Under the pieces are notes generated by a model. That model did no database searches. It saw only the letters and a program-made list of their open reading frames with translations, and was not told where the DNA came from. Positions 25,207 to 37,309 of a stretch of DNA of 64,000 bases are shown piece after piece. How positions within the stretch are numbered: position 1 is the stretch's first letter; each line of letters begins with the position of its first letter. This DNA comes from Hybos culiciformis (taxonomy: Eukaryota > Arthropoda > Insecta > Diptera > Hybotidae), in NCBI GenBank assembly GCA_964007475.1, contig OZ023274.1:34517491-34581490 (forward strand). Direction: 5' to 3'. A program made the position numbers and the translations under genes.

Positions 25207-26016
25207 GTCTAGTGTATGATTGAAAATTTTGACATCAAGCTTGTGATAAATAATAATTTTTCTAAATCTTAAGTACGAAAAAAAAAAATTGACGGGGACT
25301 AAAAATAATTTGATTATATGCAAAAAAAAACTTTTAATTTTTTGGCCAATCTAATAGGATGGAAATTTTCCAAACCACAATGTACTTGTGAACATTTCTG
25401 TTTTATTTTTTCTCGTTTATTCATTTTCATATGAATTTGAGTATAAAACAAGAACTCATTTATATTGTTGAAATGTCAGGTTTTTTATTTTTTTGTGTTA
25501 TTTATGTTCTTTTTTTTTCTTTTTTTTGTTTAAGTTTCATTGCTAAAGAAATAGCCAAGTCATTCCAGGTCTCTAAATTAATAAAATTTCAATTTTGGGC
25601 TTTATTTTTTTTTTGTTAATTTAAATTGTAAAGAATATAAAAAGAAAAAAAAAATTTTTTTTTTTTATTCAAATGTTAATTATGTATAAGCATAAAATTT
25701 TCATAATTTGTAATTATATCAAGTTTATGGAAAATAAAAAAAAATAAAAAAAGAAACTTTAAATGGATAAATATTAAATTAGGGAATCAAAAAAAGAAAA
25801 TAAAAAGATATTTTCTTGAAAAAAAATTAAATAAAATAAAAAGAAAAGTTGAATTGGAAAACTTTTTGAATTTTATGCCGGTATACAATAAAAAGCATTA
25901 TGCAGCGATATTTTAGCATTACTTTTCTTCAAAAAATTAAAACATTGTATATTTATAGAATTTTGTTTCACAGTAACTACCATATTTTGAATTTCCATTT
26001 TGTTCTCTAGATTTTA

Positions 26017-26238
26017 ATGTCTCACTATGCTTTAATAAATCTATATTCATCTGCATTTCGTATTTTCGCAATTAGGATGTTATTTGCCGGCGGACTCGTA
26101 ACTTCAATAAATTTTGATCTAATGAACGAAGAGGGCTTAGAATATATCTTTAAAATGATCATTTCTGAAATCTGCCGAATAGAAAATGATAATTTTTTAT
26201 TTATTATTCAATATAACGCATATCGTACTTGGTCCTAG
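26017..26238 (+). other. Open frame of unknown status (73 codons)
   Basis: A 73-codon frame starts with an ATG six bases after a splice-acceptor-like TTCTCTAG. The part reading RMLFAGGLVTSINFDLMNEE has fairly balanced codons for this region. I recognise no domain. It lies inside the large intron, in the same orientation as the host gene, and ends in TAG without an obvious donor. It could be a decayed gene fragment, an alternative terminal exon or chance; the last is most likely. Confidence 0.12.
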
Positions 26239-26776
26239 TTCATCGCCTAGCTCAAAAGTAATTTCCGGCAAAAATAAATGAATTTAATGAAATAATTGGC
26301 GTCTATTGAGCGAATGAAGCGAATTTAATGCAATTGTACCGGCCTGAACATATGTAAAAATCGATTGAGGCAATTAAAAATGTGTAGCAAGTAAAATTTT
26401 TCGTTACATTTTTAAGTAAGTTGATGGAATTTTAAAAATTTCGATTATAGGAAATACAGGGTTCAAATATTTTTAATGTATAGATATTTTAAAATGGTTA
26501 ATGTTGAATATTCGCACCAAAAAAAAACAAACTCATTTTACGTTTATTTCTATTTCCTTTTTCTCAATCAGTAAATTATTAATGAGTTAAGAAATGGAAA
26601 ATTTTAGTTCAAAACTTTTTTAACAAAAAATGAAAATAAAAAAAAAAACGATAATTAGATATAAAATTAAATATTGGTTTTTGAAGTTCTTAAATGAGAG
26701 TGCACGTTTATAAATTGTACTTAAATAAGATTTTAATAAATAATTAAATGATTGCAAAATAGGTTAAAGTTTGTCC

Positions 26777-26792
26777 TATATATATATATATA

Positions 26793-26823
<31 letters not shown>
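26777..26823. repeat. TA then TAT microsatellite
   Basis: A pure (TA)n tract passes directly into a (TAT)n tract of about ten triplets. It is one of several ATT-family simple repeats in the window. Confidence 0.9.
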
Positions 26824-29800
26824 TGAACTTTTATACGTAGTACCACAAGAATTTTTTACAATAAAAATTGTCTTTAAAATTATTTTTAAAATTTTTCAAC
26901 ACATTTTCGTAGTATAATAAACTTCTATGCGAATTATAAAACAATTTATTTTTTAACCAAATATTTCTAGTTTTTCAAAAATTACTTTATGTTTCTTTTT
27001 AAACTGATTATTACGGCTCATTTATTTGTTGCCAAATCGAGTTTTGTACTATATAGAGTGCAAAATGTTGTCATAATATATGAAATTCTTCCATTCAGCT
27101 CTTTGAGTTTTCAGTACAAAAAACAATTAAAATTTACGAAAAATCTAGTGTAGAATTTTAAACAAAAATTAAATTATTTAATTTGCAATAATTTTTAAAA
27201 TCACCGCCGTTTCATAGAAAATTTCAGGGAAATTTGAAAATTTTTCGTTTTACAAAAATATTTGTTAAAAAATTTTTCATAATTCTGTAAGGAAATAATA
27301 TATAGAAAATTTAATTTTTAATTACAATTAACATTTTAAAATGTAACTAACACTGTTCCTGTTAACTTATCTCTTAAATAACTTAAAATATTATTTTTTT
27401 TTATAAACTATATAGCTCTATAAATTATAAAATCAAAATTGTTACTTTTTATTTTATTTATATACATAAAATCTTAAAATTATTCAAATTATACTTGGAA
27501 CATAAATCCTTTATTCATTCTAAAAATTCTTAATTTAATGATCAAATTATGATTACTATTTTATATTATATATATAAATATACAATGTAAATTAACCAAG
27601 TTAGAGAAAATGAAAATGAAAATGAATGAAGGAAAAATAAAAAATTTTCATGAAACAACAACAAGAACAAGTTAAAAGAAAATCAATATTTAACACATTA
27701 AAAAATCCGCTAAAATTTTTAAGGACCTTTTTAAATATTTATAAAATAATCAGAAGATCCTTAAATTTTTTTTTACAGCAGAAATTAAATACCGTTACAG
27801 ATGTTATATTTCTCCCATCTTAACAAAAAAAAAAGAAAACAAGCAAAAAAAAAAAAAAAAGGAAAATTAAAAAATAAAAAAACAACAAACGAAATATTTT
27901 CATACTTTAAGATTGTCTTAAGTTTAAAAAATTTTTATCATTTTTATGATTTTTATGCTGAAACGCGTAGGTATAAAAGTTTTCCTCAAAAAAATTCAAA
28001 GGCATATTTTCTACATTCAACGACAACAAAAAAAAAAAAAACAAAACTCATAATAAAATAACAAAAATACACGGTACATAAAATTTCTTTCTCATTACTA
28101 AAGCTTAAAAATTCTTCTTCCAGGAAAACTTTTTTATTAAAAGCACAAGCAAAAAAGTAAAAAAAAAATAAAAATGAAAACAAGAAAATTTAAAGAGACA
28201 AAAATTTATTACAGCATTTTCCTTATTTAATATTAGTTTAGCTTATAATTGTGTTTAGAAATCCCAAGTAGAAAACTCTTTTTTACAACAAATTTAATTT
28301 TTTTTTACAAGAATTATTCAACATTAAATAAAATAAATAAGGTTTCATTTTCTGGGAAGCCGAATCAAAACGATGATAATTTTCATTCTCAACTCAACTA
28401 TTTTGAACCGACGACAAAGTAATGCTTCAATCTGTGTCCTTTAAATCCGCAATAGCAGTAAAATTTTTAAAATTCTATATTCTATTTTTGACACATTATG
28501 AGAGAGAGAGAGATCTTACGTCTTGTAGTGACGAAGATTTATTTGGTTATCATAATTTATCATTTATGTATTTCTTTTCAAATATACATCCGACAATTAG
28601 CACAGTCTCTCTAACTATCTTTATAATGAAATAAAATTTTACATTATAGGTATAGAAAAATATTCAATAAATAAATTCCAAAACTACATAATTATATTAA
28701 TTATAATAATATAATTGTATAAGATAGAAAACTTTAGAATAGTAAATAATAAATTATTTTCTTAAAATTAGATTTAAATATTTTCATGCATAAACTTAAC
28801 TTATTTATACGTTTTTATATTCATTATTACGTATATATTATGCATTTTAAATTATATTTAGTTTTCATATAGTTTTTCATTAAAAATGCTAATAAGTGCA
28901 ATTTTTCACTCAATGTGAGACAATAATTATATCCTTTTTGAATAAAATTTTCTTATTAGCATTCAAAATAAGTTAGGTTTTTTTTTTTTATGCTAAATTT
29001 ATTTTATTTATTTATTTTCTAGATCCTTGAAGATGTTTTTTTCTATTTTCCTTCTTTTTATTTAATTTTTAATGATGCAAGATGAACTTCTACGAAAATT
29101 AATTCATTAAACTTAAAGTGGGTTTTTTGTTAAGTTTGTATATATTAAATATCTGTGATGATTAACAAGTTTTGGCATTATTGAAAAAAGTAAAAATATT
29201 ATATTTGGAATTGAGAGTCTATATTTACGAATTTCCAAAAACTATGTGTATTGAGAACTGATTGTGGTTATCGCTATCATTATAGTTAAAAAGCAACTTC
29301 AAAAGCTACTTTCAATCTTTTCTTTTACTGCAAGTAAATGAAATTTAGGCGAACAATACCGTTTAATAATTTCAAACTATTTCACAGAATACGCAATTGT
29401 AATTTACAAAAATTATAAATATATATATAAATATATATATTTTATTCATTATGAACCGGTGTGTTGATAAAATTTATATTTTTTATGTAAAATTTATATC
29501 TTTTCCATTCCAATGTAACCTTATGTCTTATCCTATATAAAGCATAGAGGAAATATAAAAATGGCTATAGTCGTCCTTTATTTTTTTTTTTTTGTAAATA
29601 ATTTTATAGAATTTTTTTTTTATTTTTTTTTATGTGTCACAAGAATTTTTGTCTCTTTAATTTTTATATAATATGTATATATGTATATACATTTTGTTTA
29701 TACATGTATATTAAATCTTGTCTTGATTTTGATGTATTGTAATTAAGAAAAAGGATTAACTTGTTATTTTATGAGTTTCAGTTTTAATGTTTAATTACAG

Positions 29801-32079
29801 TCATGAAAATAAATATATATACTTATATGTTTTGTAATAATTCTTCTCTTTAAAAGATAAATATAATGTGGAAATATATTTTATTTTAAATATGTTGTTT
29901 GTGTACTTAAATTAAAAATAAAATAAAAAAAAATTAAATAGTATAAGAGTCAAATTTTTGATTTTTTTTTTGTATAAAAAAATTATAGAAACAAAAAATA
30001 AGACTGTCAAAGAAATTAGTTCTAGTTAGAGAACCAAATGAAAAGGATACAAAAATTCAATCTGCAAACATTATCAAAGTCACATTATCACATTATCAAA
30101 ATGGAATTAAAATTAAATTTTAATCGAGATTAGTTGTTAATCATTAGAAATCTTTATTTTATTCTTTCATTTAAGTTTTTCAGCATTTATTTTGTTTATA
30201 TAATAATTTTGTTTTTCAATAATTTTGAATTTGGCTCTTAATTTAAAATAATTATAATCGTATAATGTTTTATACGTTGTTTATATATATATATATATAA
30301 AAAATATTGTATACTTATACATAAATTAAGAGAAAAATTTGTTAATAGGGAGAAAAGTTAAAAACAAAAAACAAAAAAAAAATTACATTCTGTGCATTAA
30401 TCCTTTAATAAAAACAAGATTTATGTGTAAAATAAGAAGATTTCGGGTGTAGGTTATTTAATGGTTATAAGAATTTTAAGATAGCAAAATTTTTTTGTTA
30501 TTATTTATTTATTATGTAATCAGCTTTAGGTATTAATTTTATAATGTCATGACTTTCAAATTATTAAAAAAAATAATAATAATAATAATAATAATTTTCC
30601 TAACACTTTTATGAGGTTTCCACTTTTATCGTAAAGTAATTTACAGTTCATAGACTTTTCTTTTTTTTTTTTTTTTTTTTATTTAGCTGCTCACTCTAAC
30701 GATTATGAAACAATGAAGTTGCATTAGTAAAATCATTCACATAAGACATAACATTTTTTTCCTGATCGAAAATAATATTCAGTGGTCTAAGTCATAATAT
30801 ATTTTTGTTTGATTCGGCTCGATGATTTTAGAAACACAAAATTTTACTGAACAATATACTTAATGTTCACTTTCTAATAATGGAACCCATATTACAGACG
30901 CATCGTCCCATATATTGAATAGAGGTATGCATTACAGGTCAAATAAAAACACATTCATTCACAATAAGAAAACTAAAAGATTACAAATATTAAGCGAGTC
31001 AAACTACAAGTTAAGAGCCATTATTTAGGTCACCTTCACCTTTGATAAATGCGTTCACACTACACATGTTTTAGTAAATTTTTTTTTTCACTGGCGCTTA
31101 TTTGTTATTTCATCATTGATTTTCAAGTGGCTTTTCTTTCGCAAAGTCATGAAAAAAGCCAGAAAATAGCAGCGACTAAGTTGAATTTTTCTTCAAAGCC
31201 ACTTTAAAGCCGACGAAATGTGACAGCCTTATAAAACAAAAAACATTATATTTAGAATTCATGTTTTTATAAAATCTTTAAATAGTATTCAAAAAATAAA
31301 AATTTTCTAAACTAAAATAAGTAAAAAAATAAAAATGCACAAATATTAAAGAAATGAAAACTTATCCAACAAGAGCAAATAATAATAAAAAAACAGAAAA
31401 AAAAATAATATTACAACATTTTAAAAGAAGAAAATCGTAAAAAAAAAAAAAAAACAAAGAAAATTTTCTCTTTGAAAAATGTAAACAAGGAAATAAATAA
31501 AATAATTTTCTTAATAAAAATAAATAATATTATCAATAAAAATTTGATTTTATTTACCAAAATACAACAACTATACTTTTAGTTCTTTATTATTTTTTTA
31601 TTTATTTTGATTTTATATTTTTTTTTTTTTTTTTTGCCATATCGCTTAATTTTATTATCAGCATTATCCACATCCATATAAATAGTATTAAGTTTAAGTG
31701 AATTATATGTATTAAAAAAAAAAAACATTATTTCCTTTTTTTCTTTGGATTTCACTTGAAAAAATTGAATATTAAATAATTTTAATATTGTTTTTTTTTT
31801 TATTTTTATTTCCGTCAGTATTTGTCAGTTTTAGAAAATTTTATTGGAAAATATTTAAGTATAGATAAAAATAAAGAGTAATAAAATATTCCGAAACGGT
31901 AGTTTCTTATGGAGTGACATCAGTAAAAAAAAATTTCTCATAACAAGATTTATTATACAAAATTTCAGTTATTATTTTATTAATCAGTACTTTAGTGTTA
32001 TGGCATTTTGAAATCATCAAAACTAATTCTTCATTCAAATCAAATCGAACAAATTTTATTATGTCATTAGTCAATTTTA

Positions 32080-32369
32080 CCTAGTTTAGATGAAAGTCCA
32101 ACCGTGGTTGAGTCGAAATGTGGTTGAAAAGAGGTCAACTGTTCACATGATGTAGTCGAAAATTCCTGTGGTTGAACTGAGAACAAAAAAGAAACAAAAC
32201 AAACAGCTGTTGCTTACTTTTAACAGGATTAACCGTTTACATGGAAAGAGTTAACTAAACCGAGCGAATTTCTTGGGCTTAGTCAGGTTAACTTTATTTC
32301 AGCTCAACCACCGTTTACATGTAGTTGAACTCTAGTTGAGCCCTGTTTTAACTCTCCATGTAAACTAGG
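32080..32369. mobile_element. 290-bp MITE flanked by TA
   Basis: The left end CCTAGTTTAGATG and the right end read inward, CCTAGTTTACATG, match at 12 of 13 positions and are flanked by TA on both sides (32078-32079 and 32370-32371). The interior is GC-richer than the surroundings and repeats short motifs such as GGTTGAG, GTTAAC and TCAACC in both orientations. It has no coding capacity. The TA duplication fits Tc1/mariner-like MITEs. Since the flanks are T/A-rich, the superfamily call is tentative, but a bounded element is well supported. Confidence 0.8.
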
Positions 32370-33782
32370 TATTTGTTACATTTCGAATAGGTTTTATTGA
32401 TGTAACGAATTTTATTTCATGTTAGAACATAATAAATAATATTTAGAAGGCTAATATCGTAGATCAAGGATTTTAATTGTTATTTATTTAGAATTAAAAG
32501 AAGAAATATTTAAATTGTCCAAAATCTTCTGTGAAATCCGATCGAATGTTGATAAAACAAGATAATAAGTTAACGAAACTTTTGGAAATCATTATCAATA
32601 GAATCATAATAAAAAAGTTTTGAAATTTACTTGAACTTAAATATATATATTGAACATACATCATTCTATTTTGATATAATATATATATAATTAAATTTAC
32701 TGAAAATTAAAGAATAAAAAAAACGGTCTGAGCAGCTTTTTTTTTATTGTATCTTTTTAATATTAAAAATGTTTCACACTCTTTTTATATTTGTCAAAAT
32801 CATATCTTATTATACAGGTCGAGAAGTTCTTAGATTACTTAAAAAGTTAGTTTGTTATTTAAAAATAAAAAAAAAACGTCTTCTAATCAATTTAATTTAA
32901 TAGTACAGTCATTATTGTAAAGAACCCACAAAACTATTGGAGAAAAATACCTTAAACTTTATATTTCCTCGGCAATAAGCCAAGAAATAAAGTAAAAAAA
33001 AAAATTGAATAAAAAAGTACTTCTAATGGCTTAGCAACATAACAAAATAAAATAAAAAAGTAGAAAGTTTGCACATATTTTAATGTTTCTTAAGTTTTAA
33101 AAAAGCACGAAGGACATTAAAAATTGGTTTTTTTTTTGCCCATTCACAACGGCTCATCTAAGTTTAAGTGGTTCATGAAAATTTTTATTTACATTTTCTA
33201 TTTTTTTTTTTCTATTTTAAAGGAAAGTTATTAACTTTTAAAGAAATATTTACACTAAGATTTTAATTTGGTTCTAAAGAAATTAAAAATTAAATGATAA
33301 AGTAAAAATTCACTGAATGAGACTTAAATTAATGAGAAAGATAAAAGTTATTTTGAAGGTTTTAGTTTTTATATAGCACAAAAAATAAATAAATAAATAA
33401 ATAAAAAAAAATTTGTCTGTGGTTTTTATTTAATTGTATACACTTATGTTTTGTACAAAACATTAAAAATAAAATGATTTCCTTTTTTAAACATTTAGAA
33501 AATTATAATAAAGAAAGGAGAAAAATATTTTAAACAATTTAGACAATTTAACTTATAGACAATTTAACCTATTTGCACTCTGATTACATACATTAATATT
33601 ATCATGACAATGTGGCGTCGAAATCCGAATGGCCAGCTTGAAATATCCGATCGCCACTTCTTGTTAATTTCTGATATAATTTTTGTTTTACGTTTATGAG
33701 TACAAAATGTAGTCTACATATTTTCTGTTACTTTCAAAACGACATAACGTCTAACAAAAATAACGACTTTTTGTCTTCAGAT

Positions 33783-34115
33783 TTATACCACAAAAATCGC
33801 CATTCGTAGCGTAGACTTTATTTCCTCATTCCTAAACATATTACTGTCATGGACGTTTCTTAAGTAATTTATGGAAAATTTTGAGCAAACAATTATTTTT
33901 CGGTGAACATTTTGAACTGTTATTAGTCTCATGAATACATGCAATAATTTTGGTGGAGACAAGCTAAGAAAAGCGTCAAATAAAAAAACGGCTCGTAATA
34001 ATTTTATTCGAAGTTTGATGCCAAAAGATACATATATTTTTTTTTTTTTATAACTATGTTTATGTTCATATTTTATGCGAATAATCTTGCATAATAATAA
34101 TAATAAATATTCCAA
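33783..34115 (-). other. Longest non-repeat open frame (110 codons), no recognised family
   Basis: The minus-strand frame lies in a patch with somewhat higher GC (about 33600-34010) inside the large intron, antisense to the host gene. The middle reads LLHVFMRLITVQNVHRKI. I see no conserved motif, signal peptide or splice context, and its start is in low-complexity sequence. At this base composition one such frame in 64 kb is only mildly unexpected. It may be a decayed transposon fragment. Confidence 0.12.
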
Positions 34116-34428
34116 TTAATATAAAATTTAAGAATTATGGACAATTTATTGAGGATATACATCGAAAATGAAAAAAAAAATAAAAATAAAAAATTTAAAT
34201 AGATATAAATCTTTAATGTAAAAATCATACACCAATTAAAAAAAAAAATTGAACAAAGTGTATTAATCCGTGATAAATTCACATTGCGACACTTACAAAA
34301 ATGTTATCAATGGATTCTATATCAAATAAATTTTTTTTTTGTTTTTATTCTGTTATTAAAATGATCCTTAATTCGATTGAACAAAAATTTAATAAAAAAA
34401 TAACAATTTTTTCATGTTTTTATTTCAG

Positions 34429-34511
34429 GTTTTGGATTTGTAACATTTCAAAGTGAATACATTGTAGATAAAGTCTGTGAAATTCATTTCCATGAAATCA
34501 ATAATAAAATG
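34429..34511 (+). CDS. Rbp6: Musashi-type RNA-binding protein, RRM2 exon with RNP1
   Basis: This 83-nt exon (phase 1 in, phase 0 out) follows TTTATTTCAG and ends at ATG|GTAAAT. Joined to the previous exon it reads [18 protein letters not shown], then [19 protein letters not shown] is a textbook RNP1 motif; its two aromatic residues at positions 3 and 5 stack on RNA bases. [11 protein letters not shown] is the helix 2-beta 4 region shared by fly Rbp6 and vertebrate MSI1/2, and it differs from fly msi. The position usually written SED-V in relatives is SEY-I here. The exon donor GTAAAT is weaker than that of its diverged copy at 35077-35181. Confidence 0.95.
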
Positions 34512-34804
34512 GTAAATCTTTCTCTATTTAATTTTTTTTTGTTTTCTGTTTTTTTTGTTTTTATATTCAACGTTAGTTTTCAATTTGGAACATTTTTTTG
34601 GTTTTTCATTTTCATTTTCATTTTTTTTTTGCGTACAATAACATTATTGACGTATTATTGACAGAAGACAAACTTTAAGAGGATTCAAAATATAAGTGGA
34701 ACAGAGCTTTATTTTTATTTCAATTATTATTATGATGTTGTAAACTTTTTTCTTGTTTGGAATTTCTTAAATTTTATTTATTTTATTAAACATTCATTTT
34801 AAAG
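34512..34804 (+). other. Short intron (293 nt)
   Basis: It begins GTAAAT and ends ATTTTAAAG, with T-rich tracts throughout. It joins phase-0 codons NNKM and VECKK. No other feature was seen. Confidence 0.9.
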
Positions 34805-35000
34805 GTCGAGTGTAAAAAGGCACAACCAAAGGAAGTTATGTTACCAGCTACTTTGGCAAAAGCCCGCGTTACAGGTCAAACAACATTCCCTGGATTTCCA
34901 GCCCAAACAGCTGCGGCGGCAGCAACAGCGACATACGCAACATATCCACCTAGCCATGGTTTTTCCGGATATCCTAATTTTGGTATTCCTTATCCGGCTG
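34805..35000 (+). CDS. Rbp6: Musashi-type RNA-binding protein, end of RRM2 and linker exon
   Basis: This 196-nt exon (phase 0 in, phase 1 out) encodes VECKKAQPKEVMLPATLAK, the last strand of RRM2 and its conserved tail, then a low-complexity linker with QTAAAAATATYATYPP and GFSGYPNFGIPYPAG. AQPKEVM immediately after RRM2 is diagnostic of the Musashi/Rbp6 family. The Ala/Tyr/Pro-rich tract matches the poorly conserved C-terminal region. It ends in a strong GTAAGT donor with one base of a Gly codon. The ATG at 34838 is an internal Met, not a start. Reading past the donor meets a stop within 30 bases. GC content is clearly higher than in the flanks, as expected for true coding sequence here. Confidence 0.94.
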
Positions 35001-35076
35001 GTAAGTTTCAAAATTCTTCAAAATAATAGATATAAATAAAAATAAAATATTTTTTTTATTTTTTTTTTAACTTTAG

Positions 35077-35181
35077 GTTTTAGTTATGTAACATATCAAA
35101 ATGATGATGTGGTTAACGTAGATAAAGTTTGTGATTTTCAATTTCAAAATTCATTGTCACCTCTTATAAAAATGATTCAAC
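35077..35181 (+). CDS. Diverged second copy of the RNP1 exon (candidate alternative exon)
   Basis: After a long T-tract and CTTTAG, 105 bases read GFSYVTYQNDDVVNVDKVC, then DFQFQNSLSPLIKMIQ, ending in the strong donor GTAAGT. It aligns along its length with the 34429 exon: RNP1 FGFVTF becomes [17 protein letters not shown] becomes QNDDVVNVDKVCD, and both end ...KM. It begins in the same phase (1), so it can follow either the exon ending at 20625 or the one ending at 35000. It ends in phase 1, because it is 22 bases longer than the parent, so it is frame-neutral as a cassette. The RNP1 aromatics are kept; one Gly is now Ser. There are no in-frame stops in 35 codons despite the AT-rich setting. 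If not spliced, the frame stops at 35190-35192, just before an AATAAA. A decaying duplicate that is never used remains possible. Confidence 0.6.
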
Positions 35182-35568
35182 GTAAGTTTTAAAATAAATT
35201 AAATGCAGTATATTATATGTATGTACATTTCTGAACCACATATAAATTGTTTTTGTTTTAACATTATTCTTGTTTTAATATTGTGATGCAAAATTTTTAA
35301 TTTATACAATATTATCTATATGAAATAAAGTTTGTGTTATGCTATCCAAAAATAGAACCATATTGGCCACAAACAAATTAGTTTTAAATTTTTTATTACG
35401 ACTATCAGAAATATTGTATTAAACATTATTGAACTAATAGACATAATATAATATGTTAATTATTATAAGTTGAAAGAAATGTATTAAATATTACTATATA
35501 ATCTTGGAATTATGGCTTTTCAAAAACCGATTACAAATGTGAAAATTTTTATTTTAATATGTTCTCAG

Positions 35569-35624
35569 TGTGTCCAAATTTCACAATAGAAAATCCTAAT
35601 CCGAATGCACTGGACTATATTTAA
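35569..35624 (+). CDS. Candidate alternative terminal exon
   Basis: Following TATGTTCTCAG, the segment starts with TG, completing a codon split in phase 1, and then reads CPNFTIENPNPNALDYI before a TAA at 35622-35624. Any exon ending in phase 1 can join: from 35181 the junction codon is CTG (Leu), from 35000 it is GTG (Val). The composition (Pro, Asn, Cys, Asp, Leu CTG) stands out from surrounding noise. Recognition rests only on the acceptor, the frame and the composition. No homolog is known to me, and a 387-base gap with no exon separates it from 35181. Confidence 0.3.
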
Positions 35625-37309
35625 ATATACCTTCATTTTATGAATTTAATTAATGATCCTGTTCCTTATAAACGAAATTATTATAGAAATAATTAATTTT
35701 CAAAAAAACCTACTTAAACCTACAGTTTCATATAGAAAATGTTTAAGTTCTGTTGCAACATGCCATTATAGTAAATTTATATCATACATACATTCAGATA
35801 ATTATTTTTAATCATGAATATACCTAGAATACAAGTATAAAAGAATTTTAAAAAAATTAAATGAATTAAATAAAACTAACGTTTTTGATTAATCAAACTT
35901 AATATGTCATATTTTAATATACATGATATAAAATTACTATAATTCTTTATATTTGAATAGTATAACTTAAAATTTCGTTTGAAAAATTGCATAATTTGTA
36001 TATAATAGAGAGAAAAAAAAAACAGACATATAACTTTTTCATAAATATTATAATATATTCATAATAAAGTGGATCAGGCTTATTATTTCTATAAATATAA
36101 CTACTATACATATAACTTTAAATATTTTTAAATTTTATTTTTCTATGTTAAAATATATATAAAAAAAAATTCTTTTTCTTTGTAGATTGATTGCATTCAT
36201 AAAAAAAATAATAAAAATAATAAAACTTTAACCCAAAATATGGTAAACAACCAACTATATATATATAAATATATATATATACAACATAAAATCTAAATAT
36301 TTTTCATCAAGAAAGAAAAAAACAGAATAAAAATAAGTAAAAATAAAAGAAAACAAAAAGTTATTTTAACGAAGGATTGTAAATTTAAAAAAAATAAAAT
36401 AAAAAATAAAAATAAAATAAAGAAATCTACAATTTGTTTTTTTTTAAGGATGTCATATTGTATAATAAAAAATTTATATAGTACAGGATTAATGATAAAA
36501 ATGCCAGAAAATTTTTAATTTGATGTTCATCGAATATTATTATAAATATTTAAAAAAATAATAATAAAAAATTAAAAAAAAAAAAAAAATTACAATTTTT
36601 AAAATAAATTTACTATAGTTTGCATCTCTCAATTTAAAATTACACATTAAAAGGAAACAAAAATTATTTTTTTTTTTTATATTTTAAATATTTTTAAGGT
36701 AACATTTTGGTAACACTAAATTTATACGACAAATATTTTATGGTTTTTTTTTCTCCTAATATTAATATAATGGTATAATTAATAATAATAAAAGAAACAA
36801 TTTTTACCCTAACATGTTACACAGAAAGAACAAAACTTAGATAAATAAAGTATCCATTGGAAAAAACAAACCAAGTATAAATCATTACAATTGGAGTTCA
36901 ATTATATAAAATATAAGCTAAGCTTAAAAATTACAGAAACACAATAAAATCCAAAGAAAAACAATTTTCATTTTTACTTTGTTTTTTTTTTATATTGAAA
37001 AACTACATGGAAAATAATAACAATAAAAAACAAGAAAAAAATATTAAAAAATAATTTATTGATAACTAATTAATAAAAAAAAAAAAATTTTAACTTTTTA
37101 ATCATTGATATTTTTCAGAAAAAAAAAAACCATTGAACATTATTGTAAAAAAAATTAAAAAATAAAATGAATAAAAGTAAAAAAGAAAATAAATAAACCC
37201 AAAAATTACATATTATTACCACATAGAAATTAATGATACTTGCAATAATATTAATTTCAATCTTTTGAACATCATAATGGTTTTTTTTAAACATTTTATG
37301 TCAATTTTA
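35625..37309. other. AT-rich stretch downstream of the recognised exons
   Basis: No gene is supported. There are several AATAAA hexamers, but they are uninformative at this base composition. This is either intron leading to a distal C-terminal exon outside the window, or 3' sequence of an alternative isoform. Confidence 0.45.

Larger units (their letters stand above)
20626..34428 (+). other. Large intron (13,803 nt) of the Musashi-type gene
   Basis: The intron starts GTAAGT at 20626 and ends TTTCAG before 34429. Inside are one hAT-type element (24697-25206), one TA-flanked MITE (32080-32369), a degenerate transposon-like patch near 22310-22560, microsatellites and a few unsupported open frames. 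Otherwise I see AT-rich sequence without recognisable genes. Long introns between the RRM exons are usual for this family in animals; that is general knowledge and was not measured here. Confidence 0.85.

Noticed and set aside
34838..35026. A 62-codon frame starting at ATG 34838 as a stand-alone small gene
   Set aside because: The ATG is an internal Met of the KEVMLPAT segment of the Musashi-type protein, and the last codons run through the GTAAGT donor.
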